Assembly (NCBI GenBank): GCA_964036665.1
Contig: OZ038527.1
Coordinates: 20,296,221 to 20,360,220 of the forward strand
Source of the DNA: Gordius sp. MW1
Lineage: Eukaryota; Nematomorpha; Gordioida; Gordea; Gordiidae
DNA length: 64,000 nt
Reading direction: 5' to 3'
The translations under genes were made by a program, and so were the position numbers. The notes below the pieces were generated by a model. It was not told the DNA's origin. It searched no databases and saw only the letters and a list, made by a program, of their open reading frames with translations. Numbering within the stretch: position 1 is the stretch's first letter; every line of letters begins with the position of its first letter. Positions 47,289 to 59,329 of the stretch are shown piece after piece.

Positions 47289-47690
47289 TGAAAAACGAGA
47301 TCTCCTAACATAACAGGTATTTTATTCATTATTAAAAACACGATTACTAATTTTCAATTAATTGGAATACACATTATTACAGGAGCCGAAACAAACAAGA
47401 AGGTTAGCTCGATGAATTTTTATGCATATCGTTTGATGATTAGACGCGGTCAAGACAATGTCATACTACAATGTAGTGAGCTTTGCCAACTGTCGTCCAA
47501 TGTCTCAAGGGAATGTTTGTGTGGCATAATACATTTATACCAGATGATAACTTTACCCCGTTTGAGTACAATCAACATGAACTGTGTGCGGAAGAATACA
47601 TTCACTTACGAGATGCTATTGCGAACAACGCCGACACAGCCTAAATTGGTAACTCTATTATTCTACCATCATCGTATTATAAACTAGATC
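47289..47690 (+). repeat. Second copy of Helitron Rep pieces, fused after the helicase
   Basis: 47289-47490 matches 42200-42400 (ggagccgaaacaaacaagaa, ttttatgcatatcgtttgat); 47575-47670 matches 44155-44250 (tgtgcggaagaatacattca). The joining part (tgtcgtccaatgtctcaagg ... gtttgagtacaatcaacat) is not present in the first copy and shows what the uninterrupted family sequence may look like. It could be the start of a second Helitron copy, truncated at about 47690. Confidence 0.8.
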
Positions 47691-48395
47691 CTGCATGGGC
47701 TGGTTTTTGCCGGCCCAGCCCAACCCATGTTCAGGTCGACCCAGCCCAACCCAGTCCATGCTCACAAACTTTTTTTGAGCCCAACCCAGCCCATGCCTAA
47801 CAAAACCCAGCCCAGCCCATCTTAAATATTTTTTCTTTCTAAATTTAATTCACACTTTAATTATTGTCATTTCTTTCTTCCTTATTTTTAGCACAAGCAT
47901 GCCTCTTTAAATCTTGTACCTAAAAAAAGTTTATATTAAAATAGATATTGGATTTAATCGTCAATCTTGTTTTACCTATTGACGTTATGACTATAGACAG
48001 CATTACATGCATTTAACTTTTCCTGTTGGTTTGTTGTTATCTCCTACTTCCAACATAAATACTTTCCATATATTTGGGGTGCTTTTAGCATTGTCGTATC
48101 AATATGTTTAAGAGTTGGCGGTTTAACATGTTAATAGAATAAAATAAATAGTAAAATGCGAAGCGACGGTTGTTAATTAAAATTTAGAATTGCAAAACTT
48201 AATTAGAATTTGAATTAATATATTAATTTAAAAATTAATTTTTTATTATTCAAAAATTCTTAGCCCAGTCCATCAAATTTATTTAGGCCCAACCCAGCCC
48301 AGCTTATTAAAATATATTATTTACTTAACCCAGCCCAGCCCATTTAAATATTTATTTTCCTCGACCCAGCCCAGCCCATTTGCAAAAATCCTTTG
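47691..48395. repeat. Element with GGCCCAGCCCA subterminal repeats
   Basis: Clusters of CCCAGCCCAACCCA words at 47700-47820 and 48260-48380 flank an AT-rich centre. The layout is that of non-autonomous hAT elements with GC-rich subterminal repeats. Exact ends and target duplications were not identified. Confidence 0.5.
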
Positions 48396-48540
48396 TGATA
48401 ATTATAGTGTTTGTTTAACTGGTCACATAAACTTTAAACATTAGGCAGGCTATATTATTTCACTATGGAACTAATACACCCCCGTCCCATTGGAAAAAAT
48501 CTTAATAAATATTTGTTTTACAACCTTCCACACAAAGTAT

Positions 48541-49052
48541 TAATGGTTACACAAATGCTTAACTGTCAAAAGTGTGTCATGTCATATATATTTATATTTT
48601 ATCTTTAAATAATATGATAAAAGGTCCGATAGCTGTTTATCACACTAAGGTGGTCAGCTTCTTTAGACATTTGGATGTGGAGTGACGCTAGGCTATCGAT
48701 GTGATGTATTTTTCATTTTTTTTGAGACAAAGTGTTGAAAGCGGGATTTGAACCTGCTAGCTCTTGTAATGGTTACACAAATGCTTAACTGTCAAAAGTG
48801 TGTCATATAAATATATATATTTTATCTTTAAATAATATGAAAAAATGTCCGATAGCTGTTTGTCACACTAAGGTGGTCAGCTTCTTTAGACATTTGGATG
48901 TGGAGTGAAGCTAGGCTATCCAGGGCAGACAGCCGTGTTGACGATGTGATATATTTTACATTTTTTTTGAAACAAAGTGTTGAAAGAGGGATTTGACTCT
49001 GCTAGCTCTTGTTCAAAGACAAGGCCTATACCAACTACGCCCCCACGCCCCA
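48541..49052 (-). repeat. tRNA-derived SINE, tandemly duplicated
   Basis: Unit 1 (48541-48766) and unit 2 (48767 to about 49052) share taatggttacacaaatgctt, CCGATAGCTGTTT(A/G)TCACAC and TTTAGACATTTGGATGTGG. On the minus strand the head of unit 2 reads GGGGCGTGGGGGCGTAGTTG with a box A (GGCGTAGTTGGTATAGG), then AACAAGAGCTAGCAG and a box-B-like core, which is clearer in unit 1 (GGTTCAAATCC at 48744-48754). Unit 1 lacks the tRNA 5' half. The source tRNA is not identified. Confidence 0.75.
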
Positions 49053-50980
49053 TATTTTTAAATAATATATTAAACAAAATTACAAGAGGGGTTTAACAAA
49101 ATAAAGAGAGTTGATAATTGTTATAAGGGGATATATAGAGTTTTATAATTTACTAATTGGTGCAATTGCTAAATATTCCGCAAATATTTTAATCAAAAGA
49201 CTCATTATAATAATTTTTGGATAATTATTAGAATATATACTTCGTTGTTATTAAATATCGTATGCATCTAACTAAATAAGTGGTTAGCGATATTTAGCAC
49301 AATAAATAAAGATTTTGAGATAAAGGCAAAGAATTGTAGAAAAATAAATTATGATCTTATATACAATATCCCGAAATTATTGAATCTTCTTAGATATAAA
49401 GCGCGTAAGCTTTTTAGACAATATATATTTGATAAACCATTGTCTTTTGCCTAATATGGTAGATTCTGTAAGGATATCTCAAATTTATTACTATATGAAG
49501 ATAATTAAATAAGCATGAAAATAAAATGAATACATTATTTCTTATATTAATTAATATTTTTTCCCCAAATATTTTTGCTGAACAAATTTTCAATGTCTAA
49601 ATTATATACTCAGAAATAATTAGTCACCTCACCACTTACCAACCTCAAAGACAGTGGTGTAAGCGGGGGGGGGGCGTCGGGTTAATTCCCTCCATTGACT
49701 AAATTTAAATTTTTGTCCGAATTATAGGGAGACCCGAAAAATTAAATGGCGTTTTAAAAAAACTAAAAATTATTTTTCCAAATTTTTTGTTGGAATATAT
49801 TTTTAAGGTCCATTTTATAAAAAAATTTTTGGAGAGAAATAAGTAGTAGGTTTCTCATAAATTAAGTTTAAAAAAAATCCTAAAAATTTCAAAAATGCCT
49901 GGTTTTCACTTCTTGTTAGTGTATGCTAACTCAAATCAATAAAAAGATTGTTTCATTATAAAAAATATAGAAAAAGCAAATGTAATATGAATGTATTTTA
50001 TATAAAACAAATAAAAAAGAGTCAAGATGACAATCTCACATAACTACACTTAAAAGACGGATTTAGCAATGGGAAAAAACTTTTAATTGTTTTTTAATGT
50101 TTAATCATAGTCTATATATATTCCAAATTACACTAAGTTAGATTATTAAACAAAAATTTTTGTTTTCTAAATATTGTCATTTGTAAGACTCAATGAAAAA
50201 TGTATAGAAATAGCCCCTCTCTGAATAGCCCCGACTCCTATTTTTATAAAAATATCCCTTTATAAAATAAAACTTAAATTAGTCCAAAATATACAGCCAA
50301 AAAAGTTTTATGTGTAAAATACAAAATTTTGTCAAGGCTATTAATAGCCCCGAAAAATTGTAATTTTTTTTTTCTAAACATAAAATTTTTTACTTATACC
50401 TTATGGAAAAATATACATAAACAATAATAAGATAATAGTAATCCCGGGCTAGGACTAGCCCCGATGTCCCCTATGGAATAATTCAATGATTGAACCCCGC
50501 ACCCCCCCCCTCATTGACAAAAAGTTCAAAAAAATAAATTTCATGGAAAATTGATATTAATTGGATTCTTGTTAGTATTGAGGATAGAATGTGATTAAAA
50601 TATTCTCATTTTAAGACTATTAATTTCCCGTCCCGTGTTTTAAAATGAAAAGAAATTTAATTAGATTTTGATTACTTCTCTAAAAAAACTATCTTAAAAG
50701 ATGCTAACACAAGCCAATTAAATTTTTCTTAGAATCAAAAAACAATATTAATACTACAAGATAAGAGTGTAATAAATACAAATATTAATAATAATCGGAG
50801 TCAATGATGATTTTACATAGCGTTTTGCACGCTTTACTTTTGCATGCTTCATTTATAAACTTACATTTAAATCTATTTCTTTAGAATCTGAGTGTCCTAA
50901 TGCTAAAGGAGAGATTGATGAACGAATTCAACTAAGAATTAATAATCCTTTTGGTTGAGTAAATTAACTTTTAAAGTTTT
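49053..50980. other. AT-rich interval with C-run repeat debris
   Basis: No gene. 49655-49730 (cagtggtgtaagcgggggg) and 50440-50520 (gggctaggactagccccga, cccccccctcattgac) resemble a second family of C-run elements also glimpsed at 53660 (cagtggcataagc) and 55710 (cagtggtgtagtcc). Ends not defined. Confidence 0.4.
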
Positions 50981-51760
50981 TAAGATGATCATGCCTAGAC
51001 AACTTTATTAAAGCAAATGTAGCTGGCGTTGGCAAAATAATGATAAATTTCGGCCTGCGGATGGCTTATAATAAACGCGCTGGGCATGGTTGGGGTTCAG
51101 GCTTTGAGGTAATTTAACAAGTCCGCCTGGGCCTAGCTATAAGTAATCCCAACTCCGGCCCAAAAAATTATCTAAAAAATATTTTTATTTTTGTAATTAT
51201 TTTTTATGACCCATATCAAATATAATTATTTACAATAATGATTCAATCAATATTAATTTTTCTTCAACGTTTATTTTTAGAACTTCTGATTTTTAAATAA
51301 GCTCATTCCGAATATTTTTATCTTTTAATAAAGTTTAAATTTAACAGAGTAAAGTAATATTTGTTAAATAAAATTAATCTTGCATAGAAATCCCATTTAA
51401 ATTTGACATACTTGGTTTTATGCAACTATGTCGCTTGATGAAATGAACAAAACCTGTTTCAGACTGATGATCTTCTAATATGATTATATTCAACTTTTTA
51501 AAATATAAATATATTTGGGTTAATTATAATGGAATTGCATCTAAAAAGCAGCAAAATATACTTTTTCTTGCAAAGAGTCCAGGCGGGGCCCCGGCTTTTC
51601 CTAAAAAAAGGGGGTGGGGCTCGAGCCTATAATTTGATCTCAACAATGTATATATTTTTAATTATATCAAAATCCTTGGACACAGAACTAACCCCTCCCT
51701 GCCCTCCAATTATTCTACATGGCACTGTTCAAATCTTATGTAACTTTATAGGCACTTGAC
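50980..51760 (+). repeat. Diverged dispersed repeat, copy 1
   Basis: Shares with 54560-55240, in order: AGATGATCATG, GTAGCTGGCGTTGGCAAAA, GGCCTAGCTATAAGTA, AATTATTTACAATAATGA, ACTGATGATCTT, and GC-rich ends (GGCGGGGCCCCGGC, GAGCCTATAATTTGATCTCAAC). Non-coding. Probably a GC-subterminal hAT-type element. Confidence 0.65.
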
Positions 51761-51987
51761 TTTTCATATAAAAGATGAGGAAAAATAATTTGAAAGATGC
51801 TATAATTTATAGGTCCAAAATATATAACCCAAACATATGTAAACCTTCATTTATCCCGTGATAAGAAATATGTTTTTTATAAAAATTCACATCAGACTTT
51901 GATCTTTATTATGTCAAAATATAATTTGCATAACAAAAAAGAATTTGTCATGTAGAATATAACTTAAATTATTAAAAAATATAACAA

Positions 51988-52918
51988 TTAAACTTTTTGT
52001 AATATATATGCCCAGTTCCCTTTATCATAATATGAGTTGAGTAACTTCAAACCTTTAATTTGCATTAGAAATGTGTCCATTTCATTTTGCTTAAACACAT
52101 GATAGTAGCGATAATAGATATTATTTTTAGGCAAGTTTTTGTGAGCATTTGAGTGAGAATTAGTTTTAAGGTTCCATGGAACTAAAACATCTTTATCAAG
52201 AAATTGGGTGCGATTTTTATGTATTAATAAATTACAAGGCAAATGCTCAGCATCCAAATCTTCTGAATTTTGTCTATTTTTGTTAATGATGCTATGTGAC
52301 GCTAAATTTGTTTCCAATATATTTTTATCATCAATTGTAGGTTTTTTTGGTAATGTGTGTTGTTCATATGCCCAGACCTGCAATAATATTTTCCCACCAG
52401 TTTTTAGAGCACTCATTATCTGATTTAGTGCTCTCAGCCTTCTCTCCTAAAATTAAATTAAAGGGTTAATAAATATTAAGGCAACACTGTAAATAACGGC
52501 AATCTATACTTGTGTTGATAAGTGATGCAGAACTGCTATACAAATGCAAGCATCAAATATCTCATTTTTAAAGGGCAAATTCAATGCATCTCCATCAATT
52601 ACTTCTGAGCCTTTAGATGCAACTATGTAGTTTAAATTCTTACACCTATCAATTCCAACCATCATAACGTCATTCCCTACAATACATATTAAAAACTGAA
52701 AATTTCTAAAACATGGGTTTAAAAAAATTATACAACTTTTACTTATTTTATGGTACTTTCCATTCCCGCTTCCAACATCCAAAATTAAAGAAGCTGGTTC
52801 AAGATTATTAATAAATTCTTTAACTTTGGGCCAAGGATTAAACCTTGTGTGGTCAAAATGACTTGCAATTTTATCATAAACCTTGAAATCAAATGCTAAA
52901 TTTTTGGATAAATACCTC
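51988..52918 (-). CDS. tRNA wobble-uridine methyltransferase, Trm9/ALKBH8 type
   Basis: SAM-dependent class I methyltransferase that would finish mcm5U at the wobble position of certain tRNAs, in the cytosol. Exons: about 52918-52743, 52676-52510, 52446-51988 (stop TAA); introns of 66 and 63 nt, GT-AG and in frame. N-terminal VYDKIASHFDHTRFNPWPKV matches the start of the Trm9 fold. Motif I is ILDVGSGNGKYHKI (SAM loop), then VGIDRCKNL (acidic end of strand 2), DALNLPFKNEIFDACICIAV and LHHLST, ERRLRALNQI, GGKILLQVWAYEQ, a polar insert, DVLVPWNLK, and the C-terminal YYRYYHVFKQNEMDTF and YDKGNWAYILQK. All are signatures of Trm9, TRMT9B and the ALKBH8 methyltransferase domain. No AlkB or RRM domain precedes it here, so it is Trm9-like. 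Start unsure: ATG at 52918 (MRYLSKNL) or 52962 in the same frame. Confidence 0.92.
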
Positions 52919-53086
52919 ATGGACGTACCTATTTTCAAAAGATTTTGGATCGCTTTCTTCAACTTTTGAAAATTCCATAAAATATGGTAGCTTTCAGATC
53001 GCAGCGTGCTTAAAATCGTATATATAACATCACTAAAACAATTTCCTACTACTAATCACAATAAACTTAAAGGTGTAACATATAAC

Positions 53087-53262
53087 CATGGGCGTACCCA
53101 GATTTTGAATTAGGGGGGGGGGGGAACGTTTAAAAGTTCATTTAGAGAGGGGCAAAACATTTATTTTTTTAATTTTTCAATGTTTTTGCATTGAATTTTT
53201 TTTTTGTAAATTAGGGGGGCAGCCGCCGTCCCCCCTGCCCCCCCCCCCTGCGTACACCCATG
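53087..53262. mobile_element. MITE of the CATGGGCGTAGCCAG family with exact 8-bp target duplication
   Basis: Ends CATGGGCGTACCCAG and CTGCGTACACCCATG. Flanks CATATAAC (53079-53086) and CATATAAC (53263-53270) are identical. The interior carries G/C homopolymers. Confidence 0.92.
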
Positions 53263-53270
53263 CATATAAC

Positions 53271-54334
53271 TTCTTGCTTACTGCTTAAAAAATCTCATCT
53301 CTAACTACACTCCATACTAGTAACAAACGCAAGGGCCGAGGGAGTCTTTGGGTAAGAACCCACCTATTTGTACCTATTAATTACATGTTTGTATAAAAGT
53401 TACTAGTAGATCACTTTATAAAATGTACGTTAAATTAGTTTTTACGAGCTAATTTATATAAAAAGTATTCTTTAATTTTTGATAAAATGATTCAATGCAT
53501 AGTTAAATTTCATAACGTTCTCCGCCATTAGGGGTAGTGTTTTAAAAATGGAATATTAAAATGACTCAACTCATTAATTCCACTCAAGTTTTCTTGAAGC
53601 ATTTAGAATAATAAATATTTTATTAAGATAATTTAAAATTAAAGAATGGTAGATTGTCTTCAGTGGCATAAGCAAAGGGGTAAGAAGGATTTCGGGCTCG
53701 AACCACCCTCCCCTTCCCATTAACCAAAAAATTCTAATTATATGGAAAAACTTAATGATGTTAGTATTGTGTAGTGAAATATTTTATTTTTGTAGTTAAT
53801 TTAAGATTTAATTTAAGATGGATATCTGTAAATTTTATGCCAATTATACAAAAATCTAACGGCCCAAGTGATTCGGCCTGAAAAACTATCCCGCTTTCTA
53901 AATTAAAGGAGGAGAATATTAATGAAAGTCAGAGTAAATCATTAAGTTAGTAATTTAATTTTTCTAGGCGTTTTAACATAAATATTTAAACTTTATTGCG
54001 CAGAATATATATTTTGAACTATACTCAAACTGACTTAAGATGTTTTTTGGGATTAGAAAAATAATACTCCGCTTGTAATGAATAATGACACTAATTTTGC
54101 TTTTAAAGAAACGTTAATAATAATTTGTTTAGAAGCCGATTGTATTTTGATCTATTCGAAATTTATTTATTAACCATCGGTTGTAATTTCAACCAAAACA
54201 TTTTAAGGTGATTATTGTACAATGATAATTTCGGTGTACTTTGTACTCTGGTAATTAGGAATCGAATGTAATATGAATTAGCATAGTTAAATTTTTGAAT
54301 TTCCATTTTGGTGAAAAATCGATGGCATATCAAA
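53271..54334. other. AT-rich spacer, no gene recognised
   Basis: Includes a short C-run repeat fragment at about 53660-53720. No coding similarity. Confidence 0.45.
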
Positions 54335-54349
54335 AATTGCATAGCAATT
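54335..54349. repeat. AATTGCATAGCAATT palindrome (isolated copy)
   Basis: Same 15-bp palindrome as the starts of the repeats at 20619, 33358 and 33987, on the other strand; the adjacent sequence (ATGCCATCGATTTTTCACC on the minus strand) does not match the family further. Confidence 0.5.
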
Positions 54350-54559
54350 AATGAAATGATGAGCAGTAAACGAGAAGTGCATACATAAAACGAAAAGTGC
54401 CGAGTGATTTCTATTTATTCGGCTCTTCCTACCATAGTTTTTAATTACTAAACTATAAAATACAACACACGTGAAGTATCCGATAAAATTGGAAATAGTT
54501 TTAGGATACAACATAGATAAAACAATCCTATGGATCTAAAATGGATTTTTGTCTATTTT

Positions 54560-55240
54560 AGATGATCATGACATGACATATCTACTTTAGTAAAAATGTG
54601 GTTGGCGTCGGCAAAGTTAAATTTATGGTCGCACCTGAACGGGCTTTAAGTAATCAAAGTGCTCGGGCCGGGCTTAGCTATAAGTAGGCCACGCACGATC
54701 AGATTAGCAAAAATTAATTATTATTATACATCCAAATTAAAAATTGGTGTTTTTTAATTTTTTATTACGTTTATCAAATTCTATAATTATTTAATTTTTA
54801 CAATAATGACTTAATAAATAATTATTTTTTATTGTCGTTTATTCATAGAGCTTTTGGTATTCAAATAGTAGATATTAAAAGTTTCAATTCATTAATAAGG
54901 GAGAAAATTTATAACAACGGGTAATTTTCGTTAAATATCTGGCTTCCAATCTTTTTGAGATTGGTTTTATGCAACTTGCTACTAATGAAAGTGAAAGGGT
55001 CGCTTGGAAGAAATAAAAACCCGCTTGAGACTGATGATTTTTAAACATGAGTAAGGACATTTTCAACTTGGAATTTTTTTATTATGTCCAAAACTCCGTA
55101 TTTCTAGTAGCCAAATAAAAAATATTGCTCGGGGTTCTGACTGGGCCCGTGCTTTGCAAAAATTAGCAAGCCGGACTTGCGCCTATAATTTAATCTCAAC
55201 GAGCCCAGGCCGTGTCCGGGTTTTAATTTTTTATACTGGT
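54560..55240 (+). repeat. Diverged dispersed repeat, copy 2
   Basis: Counterpart of 50980-51760: TTAGATGATCATGACATG, GTGGTTGGCGTCGGCAAAG, GGGCTTAGCTATAAGTAGG, AATTTTTACAATAATGACT, GACTGATGATTTTT, and CGCCTATAATTTAATCTCAA with GC-rich words at both ends. Confidence 0.65.
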
Positions 55241-57118
55241 GGTGATCCAATTAACTTAAAAGGTCGGTGCATATCTTTAGTTCACAAGATCTAGTTGGCA
55301 TATTGAGAAAAATCAAAAGAAGCTCATTGCAAGTGGAAGATATTTTTAATTTTATCAAAAGCTCATTGTAAATATGTAATGTATATAACCTTAATTAATT
55401 TTAAATTAAACATAAAATTTTGACACAAAGTTAACACCTGTTCCCCCCCCTCCCCTGAGCAATCCTGTCTAATCCACAAGTGTATGTAATCTTAATAAAT
55501 TTGTGTTTAAATTAATTATAACAAATTGAAACCCCCCCCCCCCCCCCCCTTTAAGCAACCCTGCCTAAGACACTGATTTTTTTATTTATGTCAAATTCGT
55601 AAGAATTTCAATTATTGATTCAGTTATTCTTGATTACATTTTTATCTAATTATAAAAGATATATTTTGAAATTTATAAAGTAATTTAATTAAAAGCTTGC
55701 TATAAATCGACAGTGGTGTAGTCCGGATTTAAATTTAGGTTAGGGGGGGGGGGCAAATTTTAATTCCGTCAGACAAAGTTTGTAAAATAAATGGGAATAG
55801 CTACCTCTCTCTAGCTCCTCTTGGCTACACGAATTATTATTAATAAAATCCTGTCAAAATTGTATATTTAAGCCATTTAAATTATCATCATTGGAGTATA
55901 TTAAATATTTAACCAATTTTTGGTTGCGGCTCAAAAGGCATTTATTTTAAATTTAGCCGTTCAGAGCAACAATCAAAAGCGGTAAAATAGTAAAATTTAT
56001 TATGATTTAATGAAAATTTACTTTCTTTGCGCAATTATGGTGGAATTTCCATTTTATGTGTTGAAATTTTGAAGTAAATAATTCATGTGAATTTGATTCC
56101 TTAAGTATCACATTATATAGCCTAGTTCATAAAGGCATCAACAAAGGTTAAACGGGGATAATTGACGTGAAAATACTAGTTTTTGCACTCTTAAAGGAGA
56201 AATAACAAATTACCCTTAATTATAGAAGCGTGCTAGTCTACGTTATATGCTAGCTGATACAAATGGGGAGAGGTAAGCACGTTTTCAGCCTTATTTTTTT
56301 ATCAAAATAATTATTTTTTAAAAAGGGGGTGGTAAAATTATTTTTAAAAAAGTTAACTAGATCTTAATTAGTTAGTAGAGTAATTTATTAAAGTGAGATG
56401 ACCCGGTTAGACGGGGGGAGGGGTTGGGATGAACAGTCATTGAGTTCGATACAGAACCACCGGATGGACACTACTTTAATGAACAAAAGTCTATATTTTT
56501 TTTTATAAATCAAAATCATCTCTTAGGTCATCGCGATCAAAACGAAAATAACAGTGATAGGATGGAGGGAGAGGGTTACAATGGGAGTTGGCAAACAATA
56601 AAGGTCCCCTTTGTCCAGTTACGTTTGTACAAAGTGTAAATAATTAATTTTACCTAAAAAAAGGCTAATTTAGCAGTGCTGCATAGAATAATGGAAAAGT
56701 GTATGAAGATGTCATAATGAAAGGTAGCAAATATAAAATCACAAGCTCTAGGTGGGAGGAAGAGTGTATGGTCAAAAGTTTCATAATGATTTAGTAAATG
56801 AATATAATTTTCTTATTTCGTATAAAATACTTTAAAGATGAGATAAATAAAAAAAAGTTGGGGCAATTCTTTTTTTAAATTTGATTAAAAATTTTGTTAA
56901 ATTGAAAAAATTGGGATTTCTTTCTGCAACCCCCTGGTAAATCTCACGGGCAATACAATGCTTTATTGCCTTTTGATATTTTTGTATAAATACAACTGTC
57001 GAATCATTACATTAGTTATTAAATGGATTTTAAATGACTTTGTCAAATATGTTTTTAATCAAGACAAAAAATGGCAATTTTAGCAAAAGTTTCTTTTCAA
57101 TATAATGGAACACAAAAA
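55241..57118. other. AT-rich interval with C and G homopolymers, no gene
   Basis: Two C-runs (about 55445 and 55530) sit in a short duplicated context (aacccccccc...ctgagcaa/taagcaac-ccTG(C/T)CTAA), and a G-run at 55743-55753. No supported coding region. Confidence 0.45.
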
Positions 57119-57496
57119 TTCCAATAGCTGTTTGTCACACTAAGGGTGCGTCTTAATACGCAATTTTGAATCTAGATTCAAAAAGCGAGATTCAAAAAGC
57201 GAATGCATGTTAAAACATAGCCGCGTCTTAATACGAGCGTCGCTTCATTTTTGTCCACGACATGTATATCGCATATTTAGACAAACAAAAATATGGCGCC
57301 ATGAAGTTGAATCGTATATTAAGACGGACTTTAGATACTCGGATGAGGGGTGACGCTCGGCTATCCATGCTTGACACCCGTGGTGACGATGTGATATATT
57401 TTAAATCTTTTGAAAGAGAGTGCCAAAAGCGGGATTTGAATCCGCGAGCTCTTGTTCAAAGACAATGCCCATACCAACTACGCCCCCACGCCCCGC
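57119..57496 (-). repeat. tRNA-derived SINE, third copy, with a small MITE inside
   Basis: Same family as 48541-49052: CAATAGCTGTTTGTCACAC at the 3' side, head on the minus strand GGGGCGTGGGGGCGTAGTTG at about 57475-57494. The B-box region reads GCGGATTCAAATCCCGC. Open frames across it are not genes. Confidence 0.75.
57146..57330. mobile_element. Small MITE inserted in the SINE
   Basis: Ends TGCGTCTTAATACG and, inverted, GTCCGTCTTAATATACG. An extra internal CGCGTCTTAATACGAGCG lies at 57222. Relative to the other SINE copies about 10 bp of SINE (TGGTCAGCTT) is missing at the site, so target duplication cannot be read. Confidence 0.65.
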
Positions 57497-57844
57497 ATGA
57501 AACACAAAATACTTACAAATTATTGAATTTTAAAAAATGCGTCTGAAAATACGTTAAAAATTTGATATATTTTAGAACACTTGATTAAACACATTTAAAA
57601 CGGGTTAAATGAGTGATGCTTTAGCAACCCATGAAAGTATAAGGACCTGAAAATCTTACCATACGAAAGAGATGGCAGCATGAGGAATATTTCCGTTTTT
57701 TTCCTGGGGAAAATTGATTTTTCCTTATTGAAAATTCCCCCGAATAATATTTACTTTTAAATATTAATTTTGTTTTTATATACCAACTTCAACTTTTCGA
57801 ATCCTAAAATATATCATTTCCATTCCATGTCGATTCGTCAAAAA

Positions 57845-58175
57845 AAGACGATTTTCGACCGACCATCTCAGACCAGGATGTTTTTGACCAGGGTGTAGGC
57901 CTCATTTATTACAGTAATTTCTGAATATTTTAGCCATTTTGGGCTAATATTTTTTAAGTTGTGGACGTTTAAAGGGCCAAAATCACGTTGGGAACGTTTT
58001 ATGGATTCTATTTTTGTCATATTGATGAAAGTAATTCCGTTATTCACTAAAATTTTAATGCATTTTGTTCCTAAAAAATCCTCTATCGACATAATTAAAC
58101 CCAAAAATGAGGCCTAGAGCCTCACAAAAAATTATCCTGATCTGAAATGGTCGGTTGAAAACGTTTGTCAGGGGC
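57845..58175. mobile_element. Foldback element with long imperfect inverted arms
   Basis: Left arm CGACCGACCATCTCAGACCAGG ... GTAGGCCTCATTT is mirrored by AAATGAGGCC ... TGATCTGAAATGGTCGGTTG on the right, with about 190 bp between. The words outside the left arm (TTCCATGTCGATTCGTCA) recur at 2834-2852 (ATTCCATGTCGAATCGTCA), so the family has more copies. The open frame inside is an artefact. Confidence 0.65.
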
Positions 58176-59329
58176 CCAAATATGAAATAGCCCACCATTA
58201 TAAACATTTCCTTACCCCAAACTGTTAAAAATAAATGAGCAGTCTTTTAAATGGTCAATCTAACCCCACATTATGGTTAAAATTTTCGCTCTCGTGATTA
58301 TATTTGTTGAAAATACTTTAATACATTAAAAATAAACCAAACGTACATTTAAATTTAACTTTTAGCCTTTAAATAGGGTTTATTTTAAAATTATATAGGA
58401 TATAGAACGTACCTACACATTTCTACACTTTAATACTGGTAAAAGTGCAGGCATGTAAGCATTGATCCATTTTTTGAGAACTGCATTAAATGAATGATAT
58501 AAAATTTTAAAATGATTTGTATTAACTCTGTTTGTCACCAAAAAAACATAATTTAATGATTGTTTCTTAAAAGTAATATAACTGATAAATTAAAAAATAA
58601 ACATTTGAATTGACACTGTTAGTTAAATAATCTAATAAGTGTCTAATTTTGTGAATTATTTACATAAGATATTAAAATTAGCTAGCTTAAGTAAGAAATA
58701 CTTAGAAAACATTTATGTTGATAACAATTTTTAAATTGTAATAAATGTATATTTTTCACAAATACAACCATTATACTTTGATTATTGCTATAAAGCAGCT
58801 AATTTTTACTAATCCTCCTCTTAAACATCTTTTTATTGAATAAAATGTCCATTCCCCTATTTTTTACCGTTATTTTCCCTAAATTCCCGTTATTTCCCAT
58901 ATTTTCCCATTCCCGGAAAAATTCCCTGGAAAAAATTAATCTCTTCTCGATATAGGGATTATTTGCACTATATACTCCTTTTTTAAATAATTATTTTACG
59001 AAAAAATTTAGATAATATTTTAATTTGTCAAAACAACATTTAAAGCCAAACTTAAATATCTAAGTGATTTCGCTAAAATAATAATTAAAATTAATTTAAC
59101 TTGATACAATAGAATAGAATACAAGACTAAAAATTTAATATGCTTACTAATATATATTTTTAAGGTCGGATATGGGTCTATAACTCAAGACATATTTCAA
59201 CGTATCTTAGTAATTCTTAGAGATATGAAATTTTATTACGAGAAATATGGAATTTTAGGAAACCTGGGATATTGCTTACATAACAAAATCAGTCGTGATT
59301 TTTTTTTGTTTAATATCTACAACGCGCCG
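58176..59329. other. AT-rich interval, no gene; TTCCC-repeat cluster at 58860-58930
   Basis: The cluster (ttttccctaaattcccgtta and so on) is the inverse of the GGGAAA cluster at 17630-17690. Nothing else was recognised. Confidence 0.4.

Larger units (their letters stand above)
40663..47690 (+). mobile_element. Autonomous-type Helitron, decayed, with internal insertion and 3' rearrangement
   Basis: Left end candidates TCTAATATATAAAATTCTCG at 40663 and TCTAATATATAAAAATGC at about 40942, both after an A. Coding order: N-terminal Helitron-like domain (41088-42249), Rep (42246-42460, continued 44160-45430) and a Pif1-type helicase (45757-47285), as in animal Helitrons. A 1.7-kb element interrupts Rep at about 42450-44145. 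After the helicase, 47289-47690 repeats two pieces of the same element's Rep region. A hairpin plus CTAG right end was not found, so the 3' limit is approximate. Several stops and shifts; not active. Confidence 0.85.

Noticed and set aside
52930..52978. An upstream coding exon of the methyltransferase beginning MEFSKVEESDPKSFEN
   Set aside because: The donor (AG|gtacgt) is good but the phase does not fit the only acceptor before VYDKIASHF; left as an open alternative start.
57262..57546. Plus-strand ORF of 94 codons
   Set aside because: It lies across a SINE and a MITE; the sequence is explained by the tRNA-like head on the other strand.
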